DNA from: Arenibacter sp. F26102
Lineage (GTDB): Bacteria; Bacteroidota; Bacteroidia; Flavobacteriales; Flavobacteriaceae
DNA length: 64,000 bases
Direction of reading: 5' to 3'
Assembly (NCBI RefSeq): GCF_023015865.1
Contig: NZ_JALKBC010000004.1
Span: 770 to 64,769, forward strand
The position numbers and the translations under genes are program-made. The notes beneath the pieces are model-generated. The model saw only the letters and a list, made by a program, of their open reading frames with translations. It was not told the origin of the DNA and made no database searches. Of the stretch, positions 44,165 through 51,974 are shown one piece after another; the first letter of the stretch is position 1, and each line of letters opens with the position of its first letter.

Positions 44165-47100
44165 TTAGTAAGCCAACTTTAGTCCGAATAATACGGTCTT
44201 GACCATATATCCGGCGTTATAGGAGTTCTGCAGACCTGTTTCAGGGTCTGGACCAGCGTAATCTGTAAAAGTGAACGGATTTTGTACGTCCAAAGACAAA
44301 CGTAGGCTTGACATTTTTAATTTATCCAGTAGTTGCTGTGGAAATTGATAGCCCACTCCGATGTTACCAATTTTCACAAAGTCGTAATTGGTATAATAAT
44401 TATTACCTGTAGCCCCGTATTCAAGAGCTGGATTTTTTGAGTCTGGATTATTCGGAGTCCAGTAATCTAGATTAACCTTATTGAATTTGGCATCATCGTT
44501 TTGCCATGGAACAAAATTATTATAAAATTCAGAGTGACCGTAAGACCCCTGTCTGGTATATGCCTGAATTGACAGATCAAGGTTGCCATAGGTAAAAGTA
44601 TTCGTCATACCACCAATCCAATCTGGTGAAATGGAACCAATAACCTTTTTGTCATTTTCATCTCGGTCCCCGCTGTTGTCCAAGTCCCTATATTTATTCT
44701 GACCAGGGAAGCTGCCATCATATGCAAAAGCTTCAGCTGCTTCATCCAATTGCCAAATACCTTCAATTTCATAGGAATAGATGGCATCAACTGGCTGCCC
44801 AATCTGTAAAACACCATGATTGCCATAAGGTTCTTTTTCTAGGTCTCCATCCAACTTTAAAATTTCATTTTTGTTTTTCGCAAAGTTTAAACTAGTTTTC
44901 CATCTAAATTTATCGGTTTGCACGTTCACCGTATTAAGGGTTACCTCTACACCTTTATTTTGAACGGACCCATAGTTGCCCACCGCCGTACCGTAGCCTG
45001 TGATGTTCGACAAAGTTTTGTTCAGAATGGCATCGACCGTTTTTTTGTTGTATACCTCTACTCCCAATCCTATCCTGTTTTTCAGAATACTTAGATCCAA
45101 ACCTACATTCACCTCCTTTGAACGTTCCCATGTAAGTGTATTATTGGGCAATCCATTAACATCTACGCCATTGGTATGTTCATTTCCAAACAAATAATCG
45201 GATTCACCTAAAAAAGCAAGGGAACTATAGGCACTAACCGGACTGTCATTTCCGGATTCACCGTAACTAACCCGAAATTTTAGATTGTTTAACCAGCCAG
45301 CATCCTGCAAAAAGTCCTCATCACTTGCTTTCCAAGCGAAGGCAGCGGAGGGGAAGAATGCCCATTCATTATTTAGTGCAAGTTTGGAGGAACCGTCATA
45401 CCTACCAGTAAAAGTAAAGAGATATTTATCAAGAATATTATAGTTTAAACGGCCAGCAAAAGATGCCAGGGTCTCCTTATAATAATTGGTGTTATATCCT
45501 CTAGGGTCTAAGCCAGCACCTGTGTTGTAAAATGAATAGGCATCTGTATCAAAATCCCTAGTTTCTATGGCACTAAATTCCCTTTGGTTATAATATACAG
45601 ATGAAATAAGGGTAGTCTTTAAATTATGCCCTTGAGCTAGATCAAAATCCAAATCCACAATATTATCCCAAGTATAGGCCGTGTTAAAATAGGCATTATA
45701 ATAGGCCCGTGTTCTACTGGGTTCGTTTCTTGCTGATTTTGTTAACAACCCAAAATGTCCACCATATCTTTCAGTTTGAATATTAGGAGCAAATTGTGTT
45801 TTAAAACTGATCCAATCTGCTGGCTTGTAATTCAAAAACACGTTGGCTATAACATCTAACGACTTTGTATTACTCAACCAAGAGCCTTGTGATTCGTAAT
45901 ATGGATTTAGAAACCTTCCGTCTTGATCATCCGGAAATAGAATAATATTGCCTTCGGAATCTCGAGAGTTGACCGTGGGAGCTAAACGAAGAGTACTTCT
46001 GAACAATTCATTACTTCCAGTTTCACGCTCCGATAAGGCCAAATATGCTTTTAAACCTACCGTAAAAGTATTGGAGACTTTTTTTGTTAGGGATGCACTT
46101 AAATTATATCTGTCATAACTTTCAATGCCTACTACCCCTTCGTTGCTAAGGTATCCTATAGACCCATTATAGGTTAATCCTTTGCTCCCACCAGACATAC
46201 CAAGGGAGTGGCTCGTTTGAACGCCTGCATGCCTGTAATCACCGGCCCAATCTGTGTAACGACGATTGGCAACATTGTCGGCCTCTTCATTGGAGGTCCT
46301 AATTTCCCTAGACATATCAACAGTTAAATTATTATAATCCTCAACGGTTGGGTAGATACCTTGGCTCGGATTAAACATCTGCCTCCAGGCAGTACTTCTC
46401 AAAACTTTATCCACAAAATTCACATACTCATCCCCATTGTACATATCGGGCACGTTGGTTGCCGTATTAAGGCCTAAGGTTGCTTCATAGGTAAACACCG
46501 TTCTGCCTTCAACTCCGTTTTTGGTGGTTATGATTATAACTCCATTTGCACCTCGGGCACCGTAAATGGCAGTGGCTGAAGCATCCTTCAATACATCCAT
46601 TTGCTGGATATCGGAAGGGTTCAAAATATTAATATCTTCAAAAAATACTCCATCGACCACATATAACGGTTTGGAAAGATCGTTGTCCAAGTTGTCACTT
46701 AATCCATCTCGGGTGGCATCATTATTTTTAATTACCGTATTCCCTCGTATATCAATGGAAAGTGGTGCACCGGGCTTGTTATTAGTAGTTCTAACATCAA
46801 CCCCTGCTATCCTACCCTGAATGGCTTGTCCTAAATCAGTTTTTTTCTGTTCGGTCAATGCCTCGGTATTTAAGGAGGCAACGGCTCCGGTTAGGTCGCT
46901 TTTCTTTACCGAACCATATCCAATAACAACCACTTCTTCAAGACCAGTAGCATCTTCTACAAGAGTTATGGTGTAATTGGATGAACCATCCAAGGGGATT
47001 TCTTTGGGCACATATCCTATATATGATACCACCAACCGCGCGTTTGCATCTTTGACATTAATGGTGAAATTGCCATCAAAGTCCGTCACCACTCCATTGG

Positions 47101-47242
47101 CAGTGCCTTTTACTACTACGTTCGCCCCTGGGAGCGGAACGTTTTGTTCGTCCATTACTGTTCCCGTCACATTAGTCTGAGCCCAGGAAACAGATGTGAT
47201 ACCCATCAGAAAGACTAGTATCAAAAATTTAAGTTTCTTCAT
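44165..47242 (-). CDS. SusC/RagA family TonB-linked outer membrane transporter
   Basis: A 1025-residue outer-membrane protein. After the signal peptide (MKKLKFLILVFLMGITSVSWAQ) comes a carboxypeptidase-regulatory-like domain (NVTGTVMDEQNVPLPGANVV, about 24-100). The plug domain follows with GYGSVKKSDLTGAVASL and the SusC-typical DVLKDASATAIYGARGANGVI, and then a long beta-barrel ending in an aromatic residue. It imports oligosaccharides using TonB energy. It is the first gene of the polysaccharide locus; the promoter must lie in the roughly 100 bases before it, after the terminator at 47347-47371. Confidence 0.96.
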   Translation of the reverse strand: MKKLKFLILVFLMGITSVSWAQTNVTGTVMDEQNVPLPGANVVVKGTANGVVTDFDGNFTINVKDANARLVVSYIGYVPKEIPLDGSSNYTITLVEDATGLEEVVVIGYGSVKKSDLTGAVASLNTEALTEQKKTDLGQAIQGRIAGVDVRTTNNKPGAPLSIDIRGNTVIKNNDATRDGLSDNLDNDLSKPLYVVDGVFFEDINILNPSDIQQMDVLKDASATAIYGARGANGVIIITTKNGVEGRTVFTYEATLGLNTATNVPDMYNGDEYVNFVDKVLRSTAWRQMFNPSQGIYPTVEDYNNLTVDMSREIRTSNEEADNVANRRYTDWAGDYRHAGVQTSHSLGMSGGSKGLTYNGSIGYLSNEGVVGIESYDRYNLSASLTKKVSNTFTVGLKAYLALSERETGSNELFRSTLRLAPTVNSRDSEGNIILFPDDQDGRFLNPYYESQGSWLSNTKSLDVIANVFLNYKPADWISFKTQFAPNIQTERYGGHFGLLTKSARNEPSRTRAYYNAYFNTAYTWDNIVDLDFDLAQGHNLKTTLISSVYYNQREFSAIETRDFDTDAYSFYNTGAGLDPRGYNTNYYKETLASFAGRLNYNILDKYLFTFTGRYDGSSKLALNNEWAFFPSAAFAWKASDEDFLQDAGWLNNLKFRVSYGESGNDSPVSAYSSLAFLGESDYLFGNEHTNGVDVNGLPNNTLTWERSKEVNVGLDLSILKNRIGLGVEVYNKKTVDAILNKTLSNITGYGTAVGNYGSVQNKGVEVTLNTVNVQTDKFRWKTSLNFAKNKNEILKLDGDLEKEPYGNHGVLQIGQPVDAIYSYEIEGIWQLDEAAEAFAYDGSFPGQNKYRDLDNSGDRDENDKKVIGSISPDWIGGMTNTFTYGNLDLSIQAYTRQGSYGHSEFYNNFVPWQNDDAKFNKVNLDYWTPNNPDSKNPALEYGATGNNYYTNYDFVKIGNIGVGYQFPQQLLDKLKMSSLRLSLDVQNPFTFTDYAGPDPETGLQNSYNAGYMVKTVLFGLKLAY

Positions 47243-47346
47243 GTTTTACTTGAGTTTGTTATTTATCAGATGCTAAACTAATGTTAACAAAATGTGAAGG
47301 AATGGACATATTTCCCAAAAACATGGAGGAATTGATCAAAACCAAT

Positions 47347-47371
47347 AAAAGAGGGCCATGAGCCCTCTTTT
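47347..47371 (-). terminator. terminator after the DegT-type aminotransferase
   Basis: AAAAGAGGGC pairs perfectly with GCCCTCTTTT across a 5-base loop (47347-47356 and 47362-47371), giving a U-run on the minus strand 87 bases beyond the aminotransferase stop. It isolates that gene from susC. Confidence 0.8.
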
Positions 47372-47457
47372 AAGATAATATTTAAACGGAATTGTTACCA
47401 GGTTCTTAGGACATATTGCCAATATGAAACCTGAAAAATTAGAAATTCAAGTGTTAA

Positions 47458-48663
47458 TTATGTCTTGTTGATGACAATATTTTGGAGAACATTTACCATT
47501 TTTTCAGCCCTTGAAGTAACCTCCTCATCTGTCCATCCCAATTTGATCAAACAGGATATATTTCTACTTACCCAATGATCGGACTTGGAGAAATTAGAGG
47601 CCTCATAGTTTGGAAGTCCGGCTTTGATCTCTTTGGAAAAACCATTGAGGCCATTAAGCTCTTTTAAATGACCCCATTTTCGGTAATAATGCCAATTATT
47701 GTCGAACCAATAAAAGCAGGCATCCACCCCATTTTCAGAAAAAGCCTTGATCGTCTTTCTGGCCATTTCTTCTGTTGGTAGATAGAAACTGAGAAAGGAA
47801 TAGTTCTCAACACCATTTTTTGGAACGCGCCTAAAGCTAATTCCAGGGATTTTTTCCAAGGCCGATCGCAAAACGGAATAATTTTTTTTCTGGGTTGCCA
47901 TAAAATCGTCCAAGCGTTCAATCTGTGCCAAACCTACAGCGGCATGTAGTTCCGAAATTCTATAGTTATACCCTAGGATGGGATGGTCCTCCGCTCCCCT
48001 ATCCTTTCCAATATGGTCATGACCATGATCGGAATATTGGTCGGCACTTTTATAATATTCCTTGTTATTGGTAATAATAGCACCGCCTTCCCCACAGGTA
48101 ATGGTCTTTACATAGTCGAACGAAAAACACCCCAAATCCCCATAGCTGCCCAAAGGTTTTCCTTCATAGCTTCCACCAATGGCCTGACAGGCATCTTCCA
48201 GTAGAATTAGGTTATGTTTGTCGCATATACTTTTTAATGGTGCCAAATCCGCCATAGATCCGCACATATGCACAGGCATCACGGCTTTGGTTTTACTGGT
48301 AACGGCCTTTTCAACTGCTTCGGGATCTAAGGTAAGTGTATCGTCCACATCCACCAAAATAGGAATGGCTCCAACGGAAAGGACCGCTTCAAAACTTGCA
48401 ACAAAGGTAAACGTGGGCAAAATAACTTCGTCCCCTGCCCCTACCTTTCCACAAGCCAAAGCAACTGTTAAGGCGGCTGTTCCACTGCTCACCAGTTGTG
48501 CATGATTCACTTGCATACGCTTTTCCAGTGCCTTTTCCAATTCCTTAGCTTTCCAATGACCATTCCTCATGCCATCAAAACCATATCTCATTAATACTCC
48601 TGAATCCAATACGTCATTTAACTGTTCACGTTCCTTATCTCCAAAAAGCTCAAATCCTGGCAT
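47458..48663 (-). CDS. DegT/DnrJ/EryC1/StrS family aminotransferase
   Basis: A 401-residue PLP enzyme. Motifs are SSGTAALTVALACGKVGAGD, LPTFTFVAS, LLEDACQAIGGSY and CFSFDYVKTITCGEGGAI, where the lysine of YVKT is the PLP-binding residue, followed by NYRISELHAAVGLAQIERLD. These enzymes aminate keto-sugars, usually nucleotide-linked, and a few act on cyclitols. No nucleotide-sugar or glycosyltransferase gene is near, so its substrate is unclear; a link to the neighbouring polysaccharide locus is possible but it is separated by a terminator. The Lys-Thr-Ile-Thr-Cys stretch is a little unlike the common KNLTTGEGG form. Confidence 0.88.
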   Translation of the reverse strand: MPGFELFGDKEREQLNDVLDSGVLMRYGFDGMRNGHWKAKELEKALEKRMQVNHAQLVSSGTAALTVALACGKVGAGDEVILPTFTFVASFEAVLSVGAIPILVDVDDTLTLDPEAVEKAVTSKTKAVMPVHMCGSMADLAPLKSICDKHNLILLEDACQAIGGSYEGKPLGSYGDLGCFSFDYVKTITCGEGGAIITNNKEYYKSADQYSDHGHDHIGKDRGAEDHPILGYNYRISELHAAVGLAQIERLDDFMATQKKNYSVLRSALEKIPGISFRRVPKNGVENYSFLSFYLPTEEMARKTIKAFSENGVDACFYWFDNNWHYYRKWGHLKELNGLNGFSKEIKAGLPNYEASNFSKSDHWVSRNISCLIKLGWTDEEVTSRAEKMVNVLQNIVINKT

Positions 48664-48717
48664 ATTTTACAATTTATTTATGATTTATGTTCGATTGAAT
48701 TTAATTTAATGGTGCGA

Positions 48718-49350
48718 CTAGGGTATGTGGATGATGCTGTCATCAAGATCTCTACGTACTTTTTTTAGAGTTGCAAACATATCATCAGTTGCCCTGTATC
48801 CCACGGGAAGCACTAAAACCGAAGTCAGTTTAAGTTTGTCCAGTCCCAACAACTCGTCATAGGAATTTGGTTGAAACCCTTCCATGGGACAGGCATCAAT
48901 TTCTTCCAGGGCACAAACGGTCAATAGGGTCCCCAAGGCCAAATACGCCTGATTTGTGGCCCAACCCCTAACCTCTTCCCTTTCTTTTTTTGAAAAGCTT
49001 TCGACCAGTGCACCCTTGAAGGGATCAAGTATTTCATCGGAAGTATTTCGTATTTGTTGTACCCTTGCGAAATAGTCATGAATAAATTTCTTGTCAATTT
49101 GCTTTTCAATACAAATAACAAAAACGTGCGATGCTTCTGCCACTTGATTTTGACCATAGGAAAACTTGACCAGGTCCTGCTGTAGGACCTTATTGTTAAC
49201 CACCAATAATTTAATGGGTTGCAAGCCATAAGATGTGGCGGTTAAATTAAAAGCTTGCTTCAATTTATCTAGTTTTTCCTCTGGCAAGAGCTTGTCAGGA
49301 TTAAACTTCTTTACTGCATAACGCCATTCCAATTTCTTAATAATATCCAA
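48718..49350 (-). CDS. NAD(P)H-dependent nitroreductase family protein
   Basis: A 210-residue flavoenzyme of the NfsB type. It begins DIIKKLEWRYAVKKFNPDK (FMN phosphate-binding RYAVKKF) and has ATSYGLQPIKLLVVNN, WATNQAYLALGTLL and EIDACPMEGFQPNSYDELL, which match the family. It would reduce nitro compounds or quinones as an FMN-bound dimer in the cytoplasm. It lies 13 bases downstream of the TauE/SafE gene on the same strand, so the two may be co-transcribed. The physiological substrate is unknown. Confidence 0.9.
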   Translation of the reverse strand: MDIIKKLEWRYAVKKFNPDKLLPEEKLDKLKQAFNLTATSYGLQPIKLLVVNNKVLQQDLVKFSYGQNQVAEASHVFVICIEKQIDKKFIHDYFARVQQIRNTSDEILDPFKGALVESFSKKEREEVRGWATNQAYLALGTLLTVCALEEIDACPMEGFQPNSYDELLGLDKLKLTSVLVLPVGYRATDDMFATLKKVRRDLDDSIIHIP

Positions 49351-49363
49351 AGCTAATTTTCTT

Positions 49364-50122
49364 TTAATTAAAAAACCATAGTTTAATGGACATACATATG
49401 ACCACTATAATCAATAGAATTTTTACAATTCCGTCTCCTTTGTCCACAGACCATCTGCTGGTGAGCCATCCACCAAGAGTTTGTCCAGATGCCAAAGTTA
49501 ACCCAATTTCCCAATCCAATTTCCCGTTCAACCCGAAAAGTATTAAGGCTGCACTGGTGTATATTACCATGACAACGGCTTTAATAACGTTCGACTTCAT
49601 TAAGGTAAGGTGATTGATGGAGGACAATACCAATAATACAAAAATACCGGTTCCCGCCTGAATGAATCCACCGTATATACCAATAAAGAAAAACGCAACT
49701 ATGGCCCAGAATTGCCGTTTTCCGGTTATGAGCTCTTCAAAATCGTTGATATGAATTTTCGGTTTAATAACCATAACAATTACAATCATGACCATTACTA
49801 TGGCCAATATTTTATTGAATGCGGTGTCATTGATGTCGATTGCCAATTTGGAACCAATTAAGGTACCTGCGGTTGCCACGATGGAGAGATACAGTATAAA
49901 TGGACTGGTAATCTCTTTCCCTTTGCTTTTATAACCGGCGACATTGGCAATTCCCTGTGTTAAGATGGCTATTCTATTGGTGCCGTTGGCAACACTGGCA
50001 GGGAGGCCCATAAAGATAAGCATTGGTAAAGTTAGAAGGGAACCACCGGCAGCCAAGGTATTAAGAGCTCCCACGGCGAAACCTACCAAAGCCAAAAGCA
50101 CATAGTGGTACCATTCTTCCAT
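49364..50122 (-). CDS. TauE/SafE family sulfite exporter-like permease
   Basis: A 252-residue membrane protein with about eight helices. The N-terminal ALVGFAVGALNTLAAGGSLL and GLPASVANGTNR motif and the internal FFIGIYGGFIQAGTGIF repeat define the TauE/SafE family. Members export sulfite, sulfoacetate or other small anions. The adjacent nitroreductase suggests co-transcription but gives no clear substrate. It ends the chromosomal block just before the tRNA-Ser and the ICE, and is divergent from the tRNA. Confidence 0.9.
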   Translation of the reverse strand: MEEWYHYVLLALVGFAVGALNTLAAGGSLLTLPMLIFMGLPASVANGTNRIAILTQGIANVAGYKSKGKEITSPFILYLSIVATAGTLIGSKLAIDINDTAFNKILAIVMVMIVIVMVIKPKIHINDFEELITGKRQFWAIVAFFFIGIYGGFIQAGTGIFVLLVLSSINHLTLMKSNVIKAVVMVIYTSAALILFGLNGKLDWEIGLTLASGQTLGGWLTSRWSVDKGDGIVKILLIIVVICMSIKLWFFN

Positions 50123-50213
50123 TGGGCAAAAATAAGGTCTTCACCAGAATCTATCATTATTAAAATAATTAAATAAAAATCCCCTTTTCTTTTAAAAAGA
50201 ATAAAAAGGTTTC

Positions 50214-50221
50214 TATATTTG
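50214..50221 (+). promoter_or_regulatory. -7 element of the tRNA-Ser promoter
   Basis: TATATTTG matches TAnnTTTG exactly and ends 10 bases before the tRNA gene. The -33 element is not clear. Confidence 0.55.
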
Positions 50222-50231
50222 CACCCGCTAA

Positions 50232-50316
50232 GGAGAAATGGCAGAGTGGTCGAATGCGGCAGTCTTGAAAACTGTTGAGGGTCACACCTCCGGGGGTTCG
50301 AATCCCTCTTTCTCCG
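50232..50316 (+). tRNA. tRNA-Ser(UGA)
   Basis: An 85-base class II tRNA. The acceptor stem pairs GGAGAAA with TTTCTCC, the anticodon loop is CTTGAAA with anticodon TGA at 50266-50268, a long variable arm (GTTGAGGGTCACACCTC region) marks it as serine, and the T-loop is GGTTCGAATCC. CCA is not encoded. It reads UCA codons. The tyrosine integrase of the ICE lies just downstream, so the 3' end of this tRNA is the likely integration target. Confidence 0.96.
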
Positions 50317-50341
50317 CTGGGAATTGTGCAAATTCCACCAA

Positions 50342-50372
50342 AAAGCCCGTAAACATTACGTTTACGGGCTTT
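50342..50372. terminator. terminator after tRNA-Ser
   Basis: A 13-bp perfect stem (AAAGCCCGTAAAC with GTTTACGGGCTTT) with loop ATTAC starts 26 bases after the tRNA. Poly-A and T-rich flanks let it work in both directions. Confidence 0.8.
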
Positions 50373-50380
50373 ATTTATTT

Positions 50381-50416
50381 TATATGGTATCAAATGATAC
50401 CATATAATACCATATA
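50381..50416. repeat. inverted plus direct repeat, possible integrase-binding site
   Basis: TATATGGTATC (50381-50391) and GATACCATATA (50396-50406) form an 11-bp inverted repeat around AAAT. The right half ATACCATATA is repeated directly at 50407-50416. Such closely spaced copies next to an integrase gene fit recombinase core or arm sites. Confidence 0.5.
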
Positions 50417-50419
50417 AAA

Positions 50420-50555
50420 GGTGCGTAATTCGGTGCGTAAATTTTCAATATAAAGTACACACCGAATTCTTTGTTAAATATTCATTTTCAGATAGTTACA
50501 GGTGCACTTTTTTGATTTGTTTTATTATCTTTAAGAAGATAATAAACTACGCACC
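50420..50555. repeat. family of GGTGCGTAA boxes before the integrase
   Basis: GGTGCGTAA occurs at 50420-50428 and again at 50432-50440 (12-base period). A 13-bp arm AATTCGGTGCGTA (50427-50439) is matched, with one mismatch, by the inverted TACACACCGAATT at 50456-50468. A third, inverted core TACGCACC lies at 50548-50555, directly before the integrase ATG. They could bind the integrase or a repressor of its gene. Confidence 0.5.
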
Positions 50556-50556
50556 T

Positions 50557-51792
50557 ATGCAAACTACATTTTCAGTTCTATTTTACCCAAGAAGAAGCGA
50601 CATTGATCAGAATGGGAATGCCCCCATTTACTTAAGAATTACTGTTAATGGCAAACGGAGTGAAATTAGTATTAAACGAAAAGTTTTAATTTCAAAATGG
50701 AATTCTGAGGCAGGAAAAATTCGAGGTACAACCACTGATGTTCGAGAACTAAACAGGTATATGGATGCTATTAGAAGTAGGATTTATAGTATACAAGGCC
50801 AGTTGACAGATAAACAAGAGATCATTACTGCGGAGAAAATCAAAAATATATATCAAGGTAAAGTAATCAAACAAAAGATGCTGATAGAAATTTTCCTTGC
50901 ACATAATAACAAAATTGAGAAGTTGGTAGGTAAAGAATTTGCACCTGGAACTATTGAGCGTTATAAAACTGCAAAAAAGCACGTATCCGATTACATTAAA
51001 AAGGAATATAATCTAACCGATATCCCAGTTAAAGATGTTGATAATAGATTTATTACTGGTTTAGAATACTATCTCAAAACTGAACGTAAATGTGCTCATA
51101 ATACTGCCATAAAATATGTAACCAACTTTAAGAAAATTATCCGTATAGCCTTCGCTAACGATTGGATTACTAAGGACCCATTTGTGAATTGGAAAGGAAA
51201 ATTAAAAATTGTTGAAAGGGAATTCCTAACGGAAGCAGAAATCCAAACGATGATTGAAAAGGAATTGCATACGGATAGATTGGATCAAGTGAAGGATATT
51301 TTTCTTTTCTCCTGCTTTACCGGATTAGCCTATGCTGATGTTAAAAAGCTTTCAAAAAACGATATCATCTTGGGAATTGACGGTGAGAAATGGATAAAAA
51401 TAAAACGTTCTAAAACCGATACTCGCAGTAGTATACCATTGCTTCCAACTGCTATGTCCATCCTGGAAAAGTATAATAGTCATCCAGATGTTTCTAATAA
51501 GGACAGATTACTGCCAGTTTTGACTAATCAAAAGATGAATGCTTACATCAAGGAAATTGCCGACTTGTGTGGGATTTCCAAAAATCTCACCTTTCATTTG
51601 GCTAGACATACATTTGCTACCACAATTACGCTGTCTAATGGGGTGCCTATTGAAACTGTGAGTAAAATGCTCGGGCATAAATCATTGAGAACTACACAGC
51701 ATTATGCCAAAATATTGGATTTAAAAGTGAGTGAGGATATGCAACATCTTAGAAAGAAGCTATCGTTCGAAATAGATAGAAAAACTTCATAA
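50557..51792 (+). CDS. tyrosine-type integrase of the ICE
   Basis: A 411-residue site-specific recombinase. The ATG at 50557 gives the usual Bacteroidetes start (MQTTFSVLFYPRRSD); an upstream in-frame ATG would cover the repeat region. Parts are an N-terminal arm-binding domain, a SAM-like core-binding domain (about 105-210) and the catalytic domain. Visible catalytic residues are His and Arg in HLARHTFATT (near 346-349), His in LGHKSLRTTQ and Tyr in HYAKI (near 383). The first arginine, normally in TGLR, is absent: the sequence is FTGLAYADV, a substitution position also known from IntDOT-type enzymes. It would integrate the ICE at the tRNA-Ser. Confidence 0.95.
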   Translation: MQTTFSVLFYPRRSDIDQNGNAPIYLRITVNGKRSEISIKRKVLISKWNSEAGKIRGTTTDVRELNRYMDAIRSRIYSIQGQLTDKQEIITAEKIKNIYQGKVIKQKMLIEIFLAHNNKIEKLVGKEFAPGTIERYKTAKKHVSDYIKKEYNLTDIPVKDVDNRFITGLEYYLKTERKCAHNTAIKYVTNFKKIIRIAFANDWITKDPFVNWKGKLKIVEREFLTEAEIQTMIEKELHTDRLDQVKDIFLFSCFTGLAYADVKKLSKNDIILGIDGEKWIKIKRSKTDTRSSIPLLPTAMSILEKYNSHPDVSNKDRLLPVLTNQKMNAYIKEIADLCGISKNLTFHLARHTFATTITLSNGVPIETVSKMLGHKSLRTTQHYAKILDLKVSEDMQHLRKKLSFEIDRKTS

Positions 51793-51893
51793 ATTGATTT
51801 TCATATCCAGGAGTGAAATAATAGGAAGTAAAAACCTTGAATTATCTCGCTGAATTTTAGAATGGCGTACACTATTCATTATCGATTGGTCTT

Positions 51894-51905
51894 CATTTAT
51901 AAATG
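51894..51905. promoter_or_regulatory. perfect palindrome CATTTATAAATG, copy 1
   Basis: The palindrome lies 69 bases before the TPR-AraC gene start. The shared stretch with copy 2 extends to CATTTATAAATGRCCTT in the same orientation. A regulator-binding site is likely. Confidence 0.5.
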
Positions 51906-51974
51906 GCCTTGACATGCTAGAATTTCATTAGAGATTTTGGATTAATTTAGGGAAGTATAACTGAAATAAAGAAA

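Noticed and set aside
50512..50556. Upstream ATG for the integrase
   Set aside because: It would translate through the repeat boxes and add a hydrophobic tail before the conserved MQTTFSVLFY start.
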